A DNA stretch of 64,000 nucleotides from Rugalucina vietnamica (GCA_964017185.1 OZ024879.1:24369456-24433455), one strand, 5' to 3'; shown: positions 34,546-47,716, counted from the first letter of the stretch. Numbers and translations: made by a program. The notes: generated by a model from the sequence alone, not told the origin.

Positions 34546-35837
34546 GGTGTCTATACTGTATGTCAAAAATTTATTCACTTAATTACTTTAAATAGTCCGT
34601 TAATCCTAGAAAACTCCCTTTAATTATGATGAAACAGAAAGGCCAAAATAAACAAATGTACAAAAGTACATGTAGTCGCGTACGCATTTCATTTTGTGTC
34701 ATAATGTCGTACGGAAATGATTTTCTTGATTGGGACGATGAAACATTGTAGTGTTTACCCTAGCCACTTTCACTATGGCCTTTTTCTATAGCGCCAGAAC
34801 CATGTCCTTTTTCTGAATCTACATTCTGTGCCCTTTATTTTGGTAAAAAGTTTGTCAAAATCGGACAAAAACTTAGGAAGTTACAAGACTTTTTGTTTCT
34901 GTTCTGCAGAAACGAATTTGGCAAAATTTATGATCATGACTTCCACAGTTGTTGATTGCTTTAATCCCTTGTTTATTGTCACTTAACTGCAGTGGCAAAC
35001 GTTGATAATTACACAATGACAAGTACCCATTTTGACACCAAATGAGCTGTTAATCCAGAAAAGGCGTGAAAATTAAATAAAAATGTTTCTCTTATCATTT
35101 CCATATCATGAAGTATACAAGTACTGAAAATCTAAAAAAATCACGATCTTTGTGGCTCTGGGACAGCATGTAATTTTCGACTTTCTCATTTGAAACATAC
35201 TTACTTATGTGGGAAAATATATGTACTTTATGATAAAAGTGTGAAATTAAGCGCATGTGTCATGTTTCGAATGCTTTACCCGACGCAATTTGGCTATGCA
35301 AAAATAATAAAAAAGGCGATTTTCCGCCATTTTGCCTACTTTTAGCTCATTATTACCGACAACTTGCACAGTATGCCGATAAATCAAATAGTTTCCAAAC
35401 TTCTACAACATACAAGCTTCAAATATTTGAGAGTATCAAAATCTTAAGACGCTTCGTTTAGCCGAAGTTCGGTGCACAATTGGGGCATGAAATACGACCT
35501 TTCCGCCATCTTGGAAAAACAGTCCTATGGACCGCGAAGAAGCCCCGCGAAGGCTTCATCATTGACCAAAAATTACACTAGATAATGCATTGAATATACC
35601 TTTAAAAGCAAATCGTCTATACAATAAACACTTTTTCTTTTATTTCTCATAAAAATAATAAGTTTTTACGCTAAAAATAATCAGACTCCATGTGTTAAAA
35701 TTCAACAAGATTTTAGCTTAACTGTTCATATACAAATGGCGGAATCAAATGAACTCTCACCCAAATCTCGTATCGTCCGCGAATTGACAATCACGTGACC
35801 TACATTCGTCTCCGGTGATCTTCCTTCGAGATCACTA

Positions 35838-36270
35838 TTATCATATTATCACAGAATCATCATATCAAAGCAGTCACCAAATGTCCAAGTTAATTCAATA
35901 ACCCAGGCTACACAAAATAACATCATGAGCTGCATTATTACAGATAAATGACACAATTTCATGCTTTTTTGTCATTTAGTATCGAAAAAAAATTTTTTTG
36001 TTTGCTTATCATATTATCACAGAATCATCATATCAAAGAAGTCACCAAATGTCCAAATTAATTCGATTAGGTAACACGGGTTACACACAAAAACACAATG
36101 AGCTGCATTGTTACAGATAAATGAATCAACTTCATGTTTTTTTATTTTGCATTTTTAACTATTTTTGCTTATGCTTATCATATTATCACATCATCATATC
36201 AAATAAGTCACCAAATGTTCAAGTAAATTCAATGACCAACACAAAATAACATCATGAGCTGCAATATTAT
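35838..36270 (+). repeat. Three tandem copies of a 168-bp repeat
   Basis: TTATCATATTATCAC recurs at 35838, 36006 and 36175. Each copy continues with CATATCAAA, AGTCACCAAATGT and ATGAGCTGCA. The third copy is truncated. Confidence 0.9.
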
Positions 36271-36350
36271 TTTAGCGAGTACTAGTGTTTTATACAAATT
36301 TTATCAACATAATAAAATAGAAATTGGTTGCATGGTCGTCCTTGTTGTTG

Positions 36351-36461
36351 GGTCCGAGTCGTCTCAAAACTGGGTCCGAGTTGTCTCAGGCTTGGGTCCG
36401 ATTCGTCTTGGGTCCGAAAAATACCAAGGGTCCGAGTTGTCTTGGGTCCGAGTTGTCCGGC
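36351..36461 (+). repeat. GGGTCCGAGT minisatellite
   Basis: Six irregularly spaced copies of GGGTCCGA(G/T)T(T/C)GTC-type sequence in about 110 bp. Confidence 0.8.
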
Positions 36462-36469
36462 TACCCTAT

Positions 36470-36506
36470 AGGCTCACCTGTGAGCCTTCGGCTCAGGTGA
36501 GCTAAA
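36470..36506 (-). mobile_element. Solitary terminus of the CTCACCTGAGCC family
   Basis: GGCTCACCTGTGAGCC, TTCGGCTCAGGTGAGCT: the family's opening hairpin in reverse with nothing else of the element attached. Confidence 0.65.
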
Positions 36507-37545
36507 AAAAGTATATATCTTCTTCTGCTCAGGAATAATGGTACTCCCTTAGTTACTGAGGATTATCTGCCATATCCTGTTCAATCCTACCGCATTGTGA
36601 TAAAGATCAAAACAGTTCACAAGTCCATGGTGGTTTTACTGATCCATTGACTCAATCACAGCTGTTTTTGCAACAATCACTTTGTAATACACATTGCCCG
36701 GTCAATGTCAGTTCACATCCTCTAAGGAAACCTTTGAGTAAATGAGAAACAAAAGTGTTTGAGTGAATGAGAGATAACAGTTACTGGCTGTTTGTCGAGT
36801 TTAAGATTGACTGTTTATGAACTGAAAAGAATTGTTCACAATGGTGGTTTTGTCTCATCTCTGTCTATTACAAAGGTGCGAGAAATTGTTGAACTGCTAG
36901 ATACCTTTTGATAGCAATATGATAAATTACTGAGCAAACAACTTACAGCTTTCCCATGAAAGTGGCAGTGATTTATTTACAATTTTAAGACTATGGGTCC
37001 TTGGGTCTCATTGGATTCAATATCAATGGGTCCAGCTACCATTTTATGAGTTCAAAGCACTATTTTTCATGGCAAACCTCCAAAAATCATTGCATCCTGG
37101 GACCCACTAAAATGAAAACTTTGCACCCCAGAGATCAAATTATGAGTAAAAGATGCAGGATGCGCAGGTAAAAAAACCACTGAAGTGGTTATGTCAGACA
37201 AGACATGGTTTGTCAGCCAGGCCAGCTATTATTTGAGCAAAAATGACATAGGGTTTCATTCCTTATAATTGAGAGAAGCAGCATCAATACAAACATGTTT
37301 AATGCTGCAATAAAACTTATTTTAGGCAGATTTTCTTAATGATATTGATATTGTAACCTTTTTTTCTGTAATCATGTAAGTAATCATTAATAATCATGAT
37401 TTCTAGCCTTATAAAACATGATAATGATTGAATTATGATTAAAATTACTTTGAAATTTGTAATAACTGATTATCCATGATTATTCAAAAAATTGTAACCG
37501 TTTACTGATGATTAAATTACTGATTATGATTACCCCATGTCTGTA

Positions 37546-38390
37546 GCCAAAGGCTCACTAGCTTAAACCCATGCCCCGTCTTCACCCTCGTCGTTGTTGT
37601 TGTACACAATGTGTTGTTGTTGTTTTTTTTTCCACTTTATTCTCTCACGGTCCACAACTATGGCAACATGAGATGTTCAAACATCTGCTCTTATAAAACC
37701 CACCGGCCAATCAAAGCCAAACTTCAGATTGCTGCCATGCTCAGATATAGAAATAAAAAAAGATATTCTTCTCCAGAACCAGCGCACTGATTTCAACGAA
37801 ACTTGGTTTGTAGCATGGGCCCACTATAATTCATACAATATCATGATTCATTACCTTGGGTTGACCTTGACTTATTTTACGGCAAGGTCAAAACTGGTCA
37901 CATAGTGGAAAAAGTGGAAACATTTTTAATTGCTTTATAGCAATTTATAATAGGTCATAATAGTGTGTTAAGGTACATATACGGATGAGTATTCAATATC
38001 AAGACGGCCGAATGTCATTTACATATAAAATAAAGGCTAAAGATACGGTACCGTATTCCTAGCTAGCCACTGCCTAAAATAAAACATGATTTTTTTTTTT
38101 TTTTTTCTTTTTTTTTCCTGGGCGAGACCAGTACTATAGTAGGTTGTTTTTGTGGGTTTGTTGTTCCGGGAGCACCCTAAGGCTCAACCGGGAGGTTCTC
38201 TTAAACCATTCAGCCAATCAATGCCAAACTTCATGTGAAGTATCCTTATGGGGAGTTAATGTTTATAAAAATAAACCATGTCACATGGCCGAGATGGCTG
38301 TCCTTGGCCTATTTACGACAATGTCAAATATGGTCAGATGGGCCTTGCAATGGCCAAAACGTATAAGCATTGATTGTTTCAGAAATATTT
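37546..38390 (+). mobile_element. CTCACCTGAGCC-family element, decayed copy
   Basis: Contains GCCAAAGGCTCACTAGCTTA, CCAATCAAAGCCAAACTTCA, CCAGAACCAGCGCACTGATT and TTATTTTACGGCAAGGTCA. A second diverged block is at 38215-38345. The termini are lost. Confidence 0.6.
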
Positions 38391-38567
38391 TAAAATAGGC
38401 TGTACCCTGCAATTATGCTGTTGTACAAAATAGCCTCGCTATTGATCGTATAGATTTACACCTGTAAATACTCTGAGGTATAATACAAAGGTTATACGAT
38501 AAGTCATACCTATAAATATCACGACAGTCAGCAAGTTTGAATTTGTTACACATTAGGTAGTGTTGGT

Positions 38568-39327
38568 CCCAGGGGGGGTACTCTCATTTTTTGTGGATAC
38601 ATAGGCGAGGCCCCAGCTTCTACCCCCAAACCCAAAAAATTACTGAGATTTGCTGACCACCCCAAAAAAATACCAGTCCTATCAGGCATACCCAAAAAAA
38701 TACTTGAACTTTTAGCTTACCCCAAAAAAGTACATGTATTCATCTTTTTTTATGCCTATTGGTGAAATTTTATCACACCCTTATGATCTAAGCTGTTGGT
38801 GGGACGTTAAATCCCAAATCAAGCAACCAACAGAACACGTCACAATACAGTTAGTATATGTAGGAACTAGGAAGTAAATACCAAGTTGGATAAAATTTAA
38901 AGATTTTATTTATTCTCAAAGTGTAAGTCTTATGATGGTTTTGATTCCATTTGATTTGCAATCCAAACATCATCATGATCAAGCTTCCAAAATTTCACCA
39001 AGACCAGTCATAAGGCATGGTCGCAAACAAAATTGAATCTTAAGGCCTTGTAAGACATAAGTGTAAGCCACCCTTATCTTTACAGAAATAAAGAGATTTC
39101 CCAAGAAATGTGCAAAACCCAAAAAATTACTTAGAATTATAGATGACCCCAAAAAAATAATTCAGAAAAAGGCATGACCCCAAAAAAATATCCATAAAAA
39201 GCTCACTACCCTAAAAAATAACTAGTTTTTCTGAAAACCCCAAAAAATACGGAAATTCAAAATTTTGACCCCAAAAAAGTCAGCCTCGCCTATGTATACA
39301 GAAAATTTCAGAGTACCCCCCCCTGGG
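38568..39327. mobile_element. hAT-like non-autonomous element with 8-bp target duplication
   Basis: Terminal inverted repeats of about 45 bp start CCCAGGGGGGGTACTCT and include ATACATAGGCGAGGC. GTGTTGGT flanks both sides (38560-38567 and 39328-39335). The 8-bp duplication and CAGGG-type ends fit the hAT superfamily. Both subterminal regions carry many copies of ACCCCAAAAAAATA on the same strand. A SINE tail is embedded at 38780-38831. Confidence 0.82.
38780..38831 (+). mobile_element. SINE tail fragment
   Basis: CTGTTGGTGGGACGTTAAAT, CCC, CAAGCAACCAAC: the tail of the SINE family seen whole at 28503-28668, nested in the hAT-like element. Confidence 0.7.
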
Positions 39328-39707
39328 GTGTTGGTTAAGTGGTCCGAAGATTGAAACCTCTTTAGGTAAGTAACAAAATTGCATCGCGGAATATTGCAGA
39401 GCATTTACATATATTTGTGTAAAATATGTTGTGTAGTTAATTTATTCAAAATACGTACAATTTAAGCTGTAACACTAAGTCTTTCATTTTTTTGCGAATA
39501 TCAAATAAGCGTTGTTTATGTATGCATAAAAAAGTTCGGCAAATAGGTCACTGTATGGGCGTTACCTTATGAATACGTTATTGGGTATGGTCTACTTTTG
39601 ACCTAGGTAAAAAAACTAATGGTATACAGTTGAAAGACTCAACTCACATGTTGTCCGTTAGAATGAAAATCCGAGTTTGTCTAGTTTAATGGATTGGACA
39701 AAATAGT

Positions 39708-40640
39708 AAGCTTTATAGTAGTAAGCTTTATTTCCTCCATTACTGAAGAGCATACAAACAATACATAGGAACAAAACATCGATCAAAACATATATACACA
39801 TAAACAGCAGGTAACAACATTTATACAAATAATGTGTGTGCTCATGGACCTTATGGTCTATTGTATTTGGAATAGACTTCTAAACTTCTAATAATCACCT
39901 AAGCGTTGTATTGTTGCTCGTGATAGCTTGCATTTAATGCAAAAATACCAAGCTTCAAATAATATTGTCAATAGTACTGGTGATTTTCGCAATTTATCGC
40001 CAGTCTCATATTGCCAGTCTCGCCCAAAATCCATTAAATATATATTGTAGGTAATATAAATGTAGCTTCTTATCTGCAGTCTGACGATTGCCAACTCTCC
40101 CCGCCCATATCTTATCGAAACGAAAAATAAGAATAAGATGATAAGAAAAGGTGCACAATCGCAAGACTCCAAAACACTTTATATGCTCGGATCCCAGTAT
40201 GACTAACAAACACCTTACCAATCCACATAAAGGATATCACTTAAGGCGCTCAATAGCCATGCTGAGATTCAAGTCAAGATATCACTTTTAGGTGTCATTA
40301 AAACCAATAAGTCGAAAAATAATTTGAATTAGATAATAATATTTGTCTTAGGTGGTATCTTTGTCAGTGACATTAAAAATATTTTGAGACAGTCAATGAT
40401 GTCCTTCTCCTCATTCAAAATACCCCTAGAGCCAGAAAATAGCAACTCTATTTGTCTTTCTGGTGAGCGTGACATTAGCACAATAAAATAATCAATCCCA
40501 AACCGAGTAAGTAGCTTTTGCCATAATGCATCACGAAACTGGTTTAGTTTGGTACAATATAACAGGAGATGTACAGTCTCGGATAATATAAAATCGCCAC
40601 AAAGATAGCAATTGTGAAACCACTGAGCTGAGCACATACT
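39708..40640 (-). mobile_element. LINE 3' end (C-terminal zinc-knuckle region and 3' UTR)
   Basis: The minus strand encodes CYLCGDFILSETVHLLLYC, KLNQFRDALWQKL and further residues, typical of the C-terminal cysteine-histidine segment of non-LTR retrotransposon polyproteins. A long 3' UTR ends in two copies of TAAAGCTTACTA, a usual LINE tail form. The 5' part is truncated. Clade not resolved. Confidence 0.65.
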
Positions 40641-40965
40641 TCCTAACAGTTATGACTGTAAATCTCAATAACAAAGCAATTATGAATCTCTTATTTCCAG
40701 GGCCTTCAACAGATATTTACTTAGCATCTTTGCCTGGGCCCTATTTCTTGGGTTAAGTATTAGCTTCAATGTATTAAACTCATTATCTTTACATAACTTT
40801 AATTTATCAATATCAAATTCTTTTAGTAATCTATCCCTAAATGTATCATAAGTTTTACAAAATAAAATAAAGTGTGATTCACTTTCTACTTCATTGCAAA
40901 ATTTGCATATTCTTTCTTCCCTTGGGATTTTGGGTCTAGAATACCTGCCTCTTTCAATATTTAGT
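40640..40965 (-). mobile_element. Second LINE C-terminal fragment
   Basis: The minus strand reads ERGRYSRPKIPREERICKFC, NEVESESHFILFCKTYDTFR and RDRLLKEFDIDKLKL, the same kind of C-X2-C-type domain but a different family. It abuts the previous fragment head to tail. Confidence 0.65.
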
Positions 40966-41997
40966 GTCGGAATTTAATTGAACAGATGGACTAGCCGACC
41001 ACGCCCAGATATGAATATTAAAGTTGCCGCCCATACAGTGACCCATTTGCCGAACTATTTTTTATACCAGTCATTTGTGACCAGTGGGATGGCTGAGTAT
41101 CCTAACAGGATTTTCAATGTGCATAGTCCCCGCAGTGCGGAGAAAGAAGGCATAGTGAGGCAGTGACATAACTACATACTATAAAGGATGAACATGGCTT
41201 GGTTTGACCAAGTAACAGTCCCGTTGTCTGGGGAGGAGTTGCTAGACAAATGGCAAACTACTCGCTGTTCCCGGGACTGGGCGTGATTACAAATGCATAC
41301 TACATTATTAATTGACATACTGATGGAACGGACTGTACACGCTTAAAAATATGAAATGAAAAAAATAATATGCAGCTATATTTGCTTCCCGCGAGGTCTT
41401 AAAGGTGTTCTACAGTACAACGCTGTTTCATGATTGGTTTTATGACCCCTGCGGCTACAGTGTTATCCAGAGATCGACATATCGCCAGGTCTACAACTAT
41501 CAATATTATATATTAGTTCTTTCTGTTTTGGCCCCTAGTACCTGTTTACAGCATATTTATCATTGTTCCTTGTAAAATCATTTGTTATTTGTTTGACGTA
41601 CGGTTATGGTCCGTAGAAAATTATTGTTATTTTATTTATTAATTTTGTTTGGGGTAAAATCACGTGTGCCTTTACCATTTTTATTTTATTAGCTTTAAAG
41701 AAGTCCATAGCATAGTTTTGTCGACAAATTTGGAAGATTTTTTTATGATTCAGTATTAAGTAAACAGCTAACTTAATGTTAGCTTCGTGTTGAATTCAGT
41801 TTTTATTCATTTGATTCATTTTTGTAGATTGGACAAACAAACGGAAGGGCGAAATTTAATGGACTAGTGTAGAGTTAACACATACCTTCCTCCATTATCT
41901 TTATATTTGTTCTTTATAGAAATAAATTATATTTATTTTGAATTATTTTGTAGGTGGAGAAAAACATCATGGCCTGTTTCAATGGACCAGTATCAAA

Positions 41998-43682
41998 ATG
42001 GAGATCGAAATGCATAACTTAAGAAACCTAGTTTCAAATCGGTACATGCCAGGTTTCTGTTACCGGGACAGATTTTATTCATTTAAGACTGTATTTCACA
42101 AATCGGCATATTCGTATTGTTGTTGCCCATGCGCATTTGACCATGAATACGTGGGCTATCTGAGTGACGACGGGACAGTAAATGATAACTTACTTGATCG
42201 TGTGATAAGTAACGTAATTAACGGCCAATGTCCACATGTTACTGACGTACCTGAGATGTATACAAAAGAAACAAGAATAGGAGCTATCCACATAGTTGCC
42301 GCAGTAGCCACAGAGAAGGCTATTAAAGATCATATACGAGGTACCACTATGTACTCATTGACAAGTATTTTCCACATAACACCTACTGCACTGGCTGTTA
42401 TGAGGAACCGCAGCGAAACCTTGAAAATCTTAGCTGGTTTCACTCAAGTGTATAGTTTTATGCACAGCTCTTATACTGAAATTTACATGTATGCAACACA
42501 ACCCGAGCATGGCATTTCGAACGTCACTCTTCAAAAGGTCTATCTCATAGAGTTAGCGGCCATGAAGAACACTGCCAAACTCGTGAAAAACATTCTTTGT
42601 GCAAACGGAACAATTCCAGCCGGTTTACCACACGCGTTAAAATATGCAATTAAAATGAGTTAAACGGCGTATTATCTGTTTTAATTGAGTATATACGTTC
42701 GATTGCATCTAGAGGGAAAATTGTGAATGTGTTATTTTGTTCAGAAGTAGCCATTGTATTAAATAGACCAGATATTCTAGAGACATTTATTAAAGCTATA
42801 CCCGTTAGCAAAGCAACGGGAGCTTTAAAATATTGGCTCAAGGACACATGTCGTATATTGGGAAGACAAGCTTGTCGCAAACTTCTATTCAAGTACGATA
42901 CAAGTGCTGTTGAGGACAAAAGTACAGTGGATCCACACAAGTATATACATCTTCTGGAAACATTTTATGATGATTGTAAAGACATGACAATAGACGCTCT
43001 TAGAGAAGTTGTAGATACTCAACGAACAGGTTTTAAAATCTTACATGGCATGCCAAGACTTCACCGCTACTTGGATCCAAACAAACGGTTGATAGATACT
43101 CGGGTTCTGTCTACAATGTTTGACCTGGGTCTAATGGACGTCAATTCTGTTGATGAACAAGGAAAATCAACTTTGACTCATTTTCTCGAAAATATTCGAG
43201 GCTATTCTAGGACATACAAGAATTTTGTAGCTGTTTTAAAGACACTTATCCATGAAAACCCAGTCATAGAAGAAGAAGAAACCGCCATTAAGCTGGCGCT
43301 GAAAATAGACAGTGACATATGTCAATCACATTTTAGATGGTGTCGGTTTGAAGATGACATGGAAGGAAATTATGAAATGGATCAAAAGATCCACTCAGTT
43401 TTCGATGATGGCTACGTGAAGTCTACAAATTTTGTTTCTCCAATTCTTATAGAATGTGGATTTAGAGCAAAAGGCGACCTGTTGCAAAACGTTATTAGTG
43501 GAGGAAACTTACACGAGGAAGAACTTGGATATTTGCAAAATCATCTGGGGACAGTAAGACCCCTAATGTTAAGGTGTTGTGATGCTCTTAGAAAACACTA
43601 TGTTGGACGGGCACTGAACAGGTTTCTTGACGTCCAAACACTGCCAAAGAGAATCAAAGATCTTATTCTTATTAAACCTTAA
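41998..43682 (+). CDS. SOCS-box protein with ankyrin-like repeats (one frame shift in the reading)
   Basis: Starts at the ATG giving MEIEMHNLRNLVSNRYMPGF. A likely 5' UTR acceptor (TATTTTGTAG) lies at 41953, and an upstream out-of-frame ATG is ignored. The middle shows ankyrin-like helices (TPTALAVMRNRSETLKILAG, SEVAIVLNRPDILETFI). The end RPLMLRCCDALRKHYVGRAL to LPKRIKDLILIK matches a SOCS box, which recruits elongin B/C and cullin-5, so an E3 ubiquitin-ligase adaptor is likely; the substrate is unknown. The first frame closes at 42663. The protein continues one frame over as ELNGVLSVLIEYIRSIASRG into the frame ending at 43682. This could be an assembly error, a recent mutation or a small unrecognised intron. 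Total about 560 residues. A poly(A) signal follows. Confidence 0.65.
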
Positions 43683-43725
43683 ACAGTCATAAATCGTTAT
43701 AAGTTGTCAACTTCTTATCACTAAA

Positions 43726-43731
43726 AATAAA
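43726..43731 (+). promoter_or_regulatory. Poly(A) signal AATAAA of the SOCS-box gene
   Basis: AATAAA, 44 bases after the stop codon; a normal spacing for a functional 3' end. Confidence 0.65.
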
Positions 43732-43943
43732 TAATACTTTTTTTTAATATAAGGCCCTTTGTGTTTGTGTGTGTAAAATTGCCATGGCGATTGAGGAATG
43801 TGTGCCTGTTTATCTTTCGTGATCCTTTTTTATTTATTTACAAAATATCTCAGCAGTCTCCATGACTGTCTGCAGTCTTCCTGTTACATAAAAAATATCT
43901 ACCTGCTATTTAAGAACATGAGGTGTTCAGTAAAATAACTGAA

Positions 43944-44100
43944 CCACTGCAGAAACTGAGGGTGAGGGTATGGCCATGTAAAACCGATTTAAGCCCGCCA
44001 GTAACTTTGTGTTACTGATCGTTCCAAGGCGATACTTCTGTGGTGGTTCTTTTTGTTTTATGTCTTGGTGTTTAAAATTTTTGTGCTGTTGGCGCATTAT
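43944..44100 (+). mobile_element. Penelope-type long repeat (PLTR), left half of a split copy
   Basis: GAACCACTGCAGAAACTGAG through CGTTCCAAGGCGATACTTC to TGCTGTTGGCGCATTAT. It breaks off exactly at the start of the 13-kb element and resumes at 57077. Confidence 0.85.
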
Positions 44101-44199
44101 AGTCTGGTAGATTCCGTGGTGGACCTGGATTTGCGGTGTATAGAAAATGTTTTGACTGATTATGATAGCCAACACCTTCAGGAATAAGAATCCACTTGA

Positions 44200-45660
44200 T
44201 GCCACCTTGTCACCCTTGGGCAACTCCCATAATTCAAGATGGCGTCCAAGAGGGTTCTCATCTGTTAAAATTTTAAAGTACAAGGTCTGTATAGTGCAAA
44301 AATGCAAGCTTTTCTGATCAGATTTCATCCATAAATGTTACAGATGTTTCATATTGTCAAAAACTTGTAATTTGTTTGGTCTTTTGTGAGTGTGAAACAA
44401 AAATGGCATCCAAGATGGCCGCCTAAATGAAAAAAGTTTGATTTTTCAAACAGATTTCATAGTTTTTCACATTTTTTTAATATTGTAAATGGTGTAGAAG
44501 TATTTGCAACAAATGAACACAGCTGGCGCTACCTTGTCACCCTTTGGCAATTAAAATTAATTCAATATGGAATCCAAAATGGCTGCCATCTATTACAACC
44601 ATACAGTACCAAACACTCATAGTGCAAAATCTTGTGTTTCAGTCCAGAAATATCATGTGTATCATTTTGTGCAAAAATTGCACCCATAGGGGAATTATGT
44701 CATTGTGAAATAAAAATGGCGTCCAAGATGGCTGCCAAAACTAAATAAAAATGAATTTTTTGATCAAATTTTCGTATTTTTACATACTTTTAATTCATCA
44801 GTAATGTAGAATAATGATATGCAGCTCAATAATCCAGTACATGTCATCCTTAGTCGCATCCAAGAGGGACATCATCTCTTAAGACAATACAGTTGTTGTG
44901 TATATTTACACTTTTGAAGGAAACCTTAACGTCATTGACGATGTCTGTAGCAACAATGACAGGTTGGACAAAATGACAGGGTAAACTAAACTTGTTATCA
45001 CTATAAATTATACATGTAGTGGTATGGAACAAGTAAAAATGACAGGGATCAAGAATGCCGTTTTTATATGATATGTGTATTGGTAAAATACAAATGCATG
45101 CAAAAGGATTTTCTTGATCTCGGAGATGAACAAATCACAGTCTTCCAATTAAGTGTAAAATGCTGTGATCAGAAAGACGCTTACTTTTATCTATGTACCA
45201 TAGTGTGATGAATTTGCACGCCCATGGGCCTCTTATCAGTAATAAATAATAATGGCATCGAAGATGGCCACCAAAAGTAAAAGATGTCCAACATATTTAC
45301 GCTATTCTCTTTCTATTTGCGCATTTTCCTGATCGTTGCCTACTTGTACCTTTTTATCATATCTTTACAAGTGGTGTCAAAGTTGCATGCAACATAATGA
45401 ATCTACTTGATGCCACCTTGTCACCCTTGGTTTATTTTGAAAATTTAATATCACATCCAAGAGGGTTGCGGTTTGGCACATTTAACATACTGTGTATAAC
45501 TCTATATTATTTTTTTTTAAATCTATATAATGCAAGAAGGTGTTTTCTGATTATAAACTTGCCTTTTCCTGATCTTTGCCTACTTGTACCTTTTTGGTAT
45601 GTCACACATGCATCTAGGAGTGCTTCAATGGAGTTGCAGGCCAATAGCATTTTATAAGTG
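44200..45660 (+). repeat. Subterminal repeats of the 13-kb element, left arm
   Basis: Diverged blocks each carry a (C)ACCTTGTCACCCTTGG word (near 44201, 44530 and 45411; weakly near 44840) and a CCAAGATGGC(C/T)GCC word. Non-coding. Confidence 0.65.
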
Positions 45661-47411
45661 AAATAAAATGGTATTTGATATAATATAAAAGTCTAAATTC
45701 CTTCTGGTATTGTAACCACTTCTTCTTAACCATAATTGCATATTTCTATTGATGTCATATGTCAGATGGGGTCATGAGCGATGTGTGGAATATTCTTAAC
45801 TCAAATAATATTTCCCTTTTTTCAGGTTTCGTAAGTGCTTAACATCATCACATGGGGCTTTGATACTTTTCTAAGATTGACGAATGCTTGCATGGTGAAA
45901 CCACACAACCAATAAAACATGGACCACAGAGGGTTCAAATCATTTATAAGCAATTGCAGTAGAATATACAATAATACTATATATTGTAAGCTAAAGGCAA
46001 AGACTGACAATTACTTTTCATTTCATACCCATAGATCATATGTTACAACATATAGATTTCATTCTCACATGGAACAACTTTTGAAATGTATATGATTGAC
46101 TGGGCAAATTTATCACCTATGAAAATGAATAGAAGACATCAGTCAAACACGCACAAATTTTCTTCAGGACTGATGGACTGTTCTTGAAAATGACTAAACA
46201 CATTCAGATAGGTAGCGTAATTTGTGTTTGAGAATAAAAATAAAACTGAGATCTTTTTTTAAAAAACATTACTGGTATCACTACCTACAGATGATTTGGA
46301 AGTGCTTGTTAAGGAAACATTCTATAGCTTTCTCTCATACTAAACTTCATATCTAACATATGCTGCATGCTAATCCCTACCTGTCCATGAATATTTGCAT
46401 TCACTTGTTTTGCCCATTTGTCAACTTGTTTTGTCACTTACAAAATATCCCATTGTGGGCCTTCAAAGTCTCCTTCACCATTTGACTGACACTAATATAC
46501 CTAGCACCACCTGTCTGGATGTATGTGGTCGTTTGTAATGTTTACAATTTCGCCACTAGACATACAGACAGTGGAAAAGTCATACCTAAGGGCGGTAGAT
46601 TGAGGCTTTTTCCTTTTAAATAATAAACTGGTGCAGCCAGTGGTATCTGACGTTTCAGAGGTTGTTCAACCCTCGTATGTGATGTATGAAATGTAATCTT
46701 TGGTTATAAATTGAAATGTGATGGTCAGCTTCAGTCTTTGCGTTAAGGGCATGGTATATTATATATATGTTTTTTTTTATAATATATAAGGCTTCAGTGT
46801 ATATTTTTCTACAGTATACTATGGTTTGAACTCTCTTTGGTTAGTTCCGTAGTGGTTTCAACACACTATCATCTGTCAATCTATGCGAAGAAACACCGTT
46901 CCGTAATTAGCACTTAATGAACTAAAAAAGAAATGCTATTCTACTGAAGTAAGAACAACGCACAGCAAATAGTGACCCCATATGACAGATATGATATATG
47001 CAACCAGTGGTCTTGAAAAAAAAAACAATCGATAATAATAAAGAAGTAGCAGCTGTGATATCAGAAATAATCTTGATATTGTTGCTTTAGATGTTTTGAA
47101 TTGTCTGCTGACGAATTTCAAATGGTTTTATGCTTTTTCCAGAACATGCTTAGACCATCCATCTAAGGTGTTAAGTGATAAGCTTTGTCTAGAGGCAGAA
47201 ACAGGCCATCTTTTTGTCACAGCCCTGGGTTTGATTCCGTGCCTCTCCGGTCTTTTGAATGAGACAATTTTATAATGACATAATACCCAAACGCACTGTG
47301 AACTTTCTCCACTTTGAAGAACTCGAAATCCCACTGATTTTCATTTTATCCCAACAACTCTTGCAGTTAAATTAGATCCGGTGTAAACCTAAAGCCGCTC
47401 TGCTGCTTTTA

Positions 47412-47716
47412 AAATGAGAACAATTTTATTTACAGTTTATACACAATTTTCTGTTTATCAGTCTGTCTAATACTGATTTTATTCACAACACCTGCATCAT
47501 CTAGAGAGCTACAGAAGGGGTTATGTAATTCTGACATTACTTCAAACAGTTGCTGTTATGTCATTATATGTAACTGTCTGGCTTACATAGGGATGCCTTA
47601 TCTACTTCTGTGACTGTACTGTCTATGGACCAATCAGATTATTTCTTATTCCTAGGTTCAGTGTCCTAATTGACTCAGTTGAATTAAGTTGTCTGTTTAT
47701 GCTATTATTATACGGA
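47412..47716 (+). repeat. Separate copy of part of the 1.1-kb triplicated unit
   Basis: TACAGTTTATACACAATTTT through CATCATCTAGAGAGCTACA to GACTCAGTTGAATTAAGTTG matches 52950-53320 closely, but stands alone 5 kb away. Confidence 0.8.
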
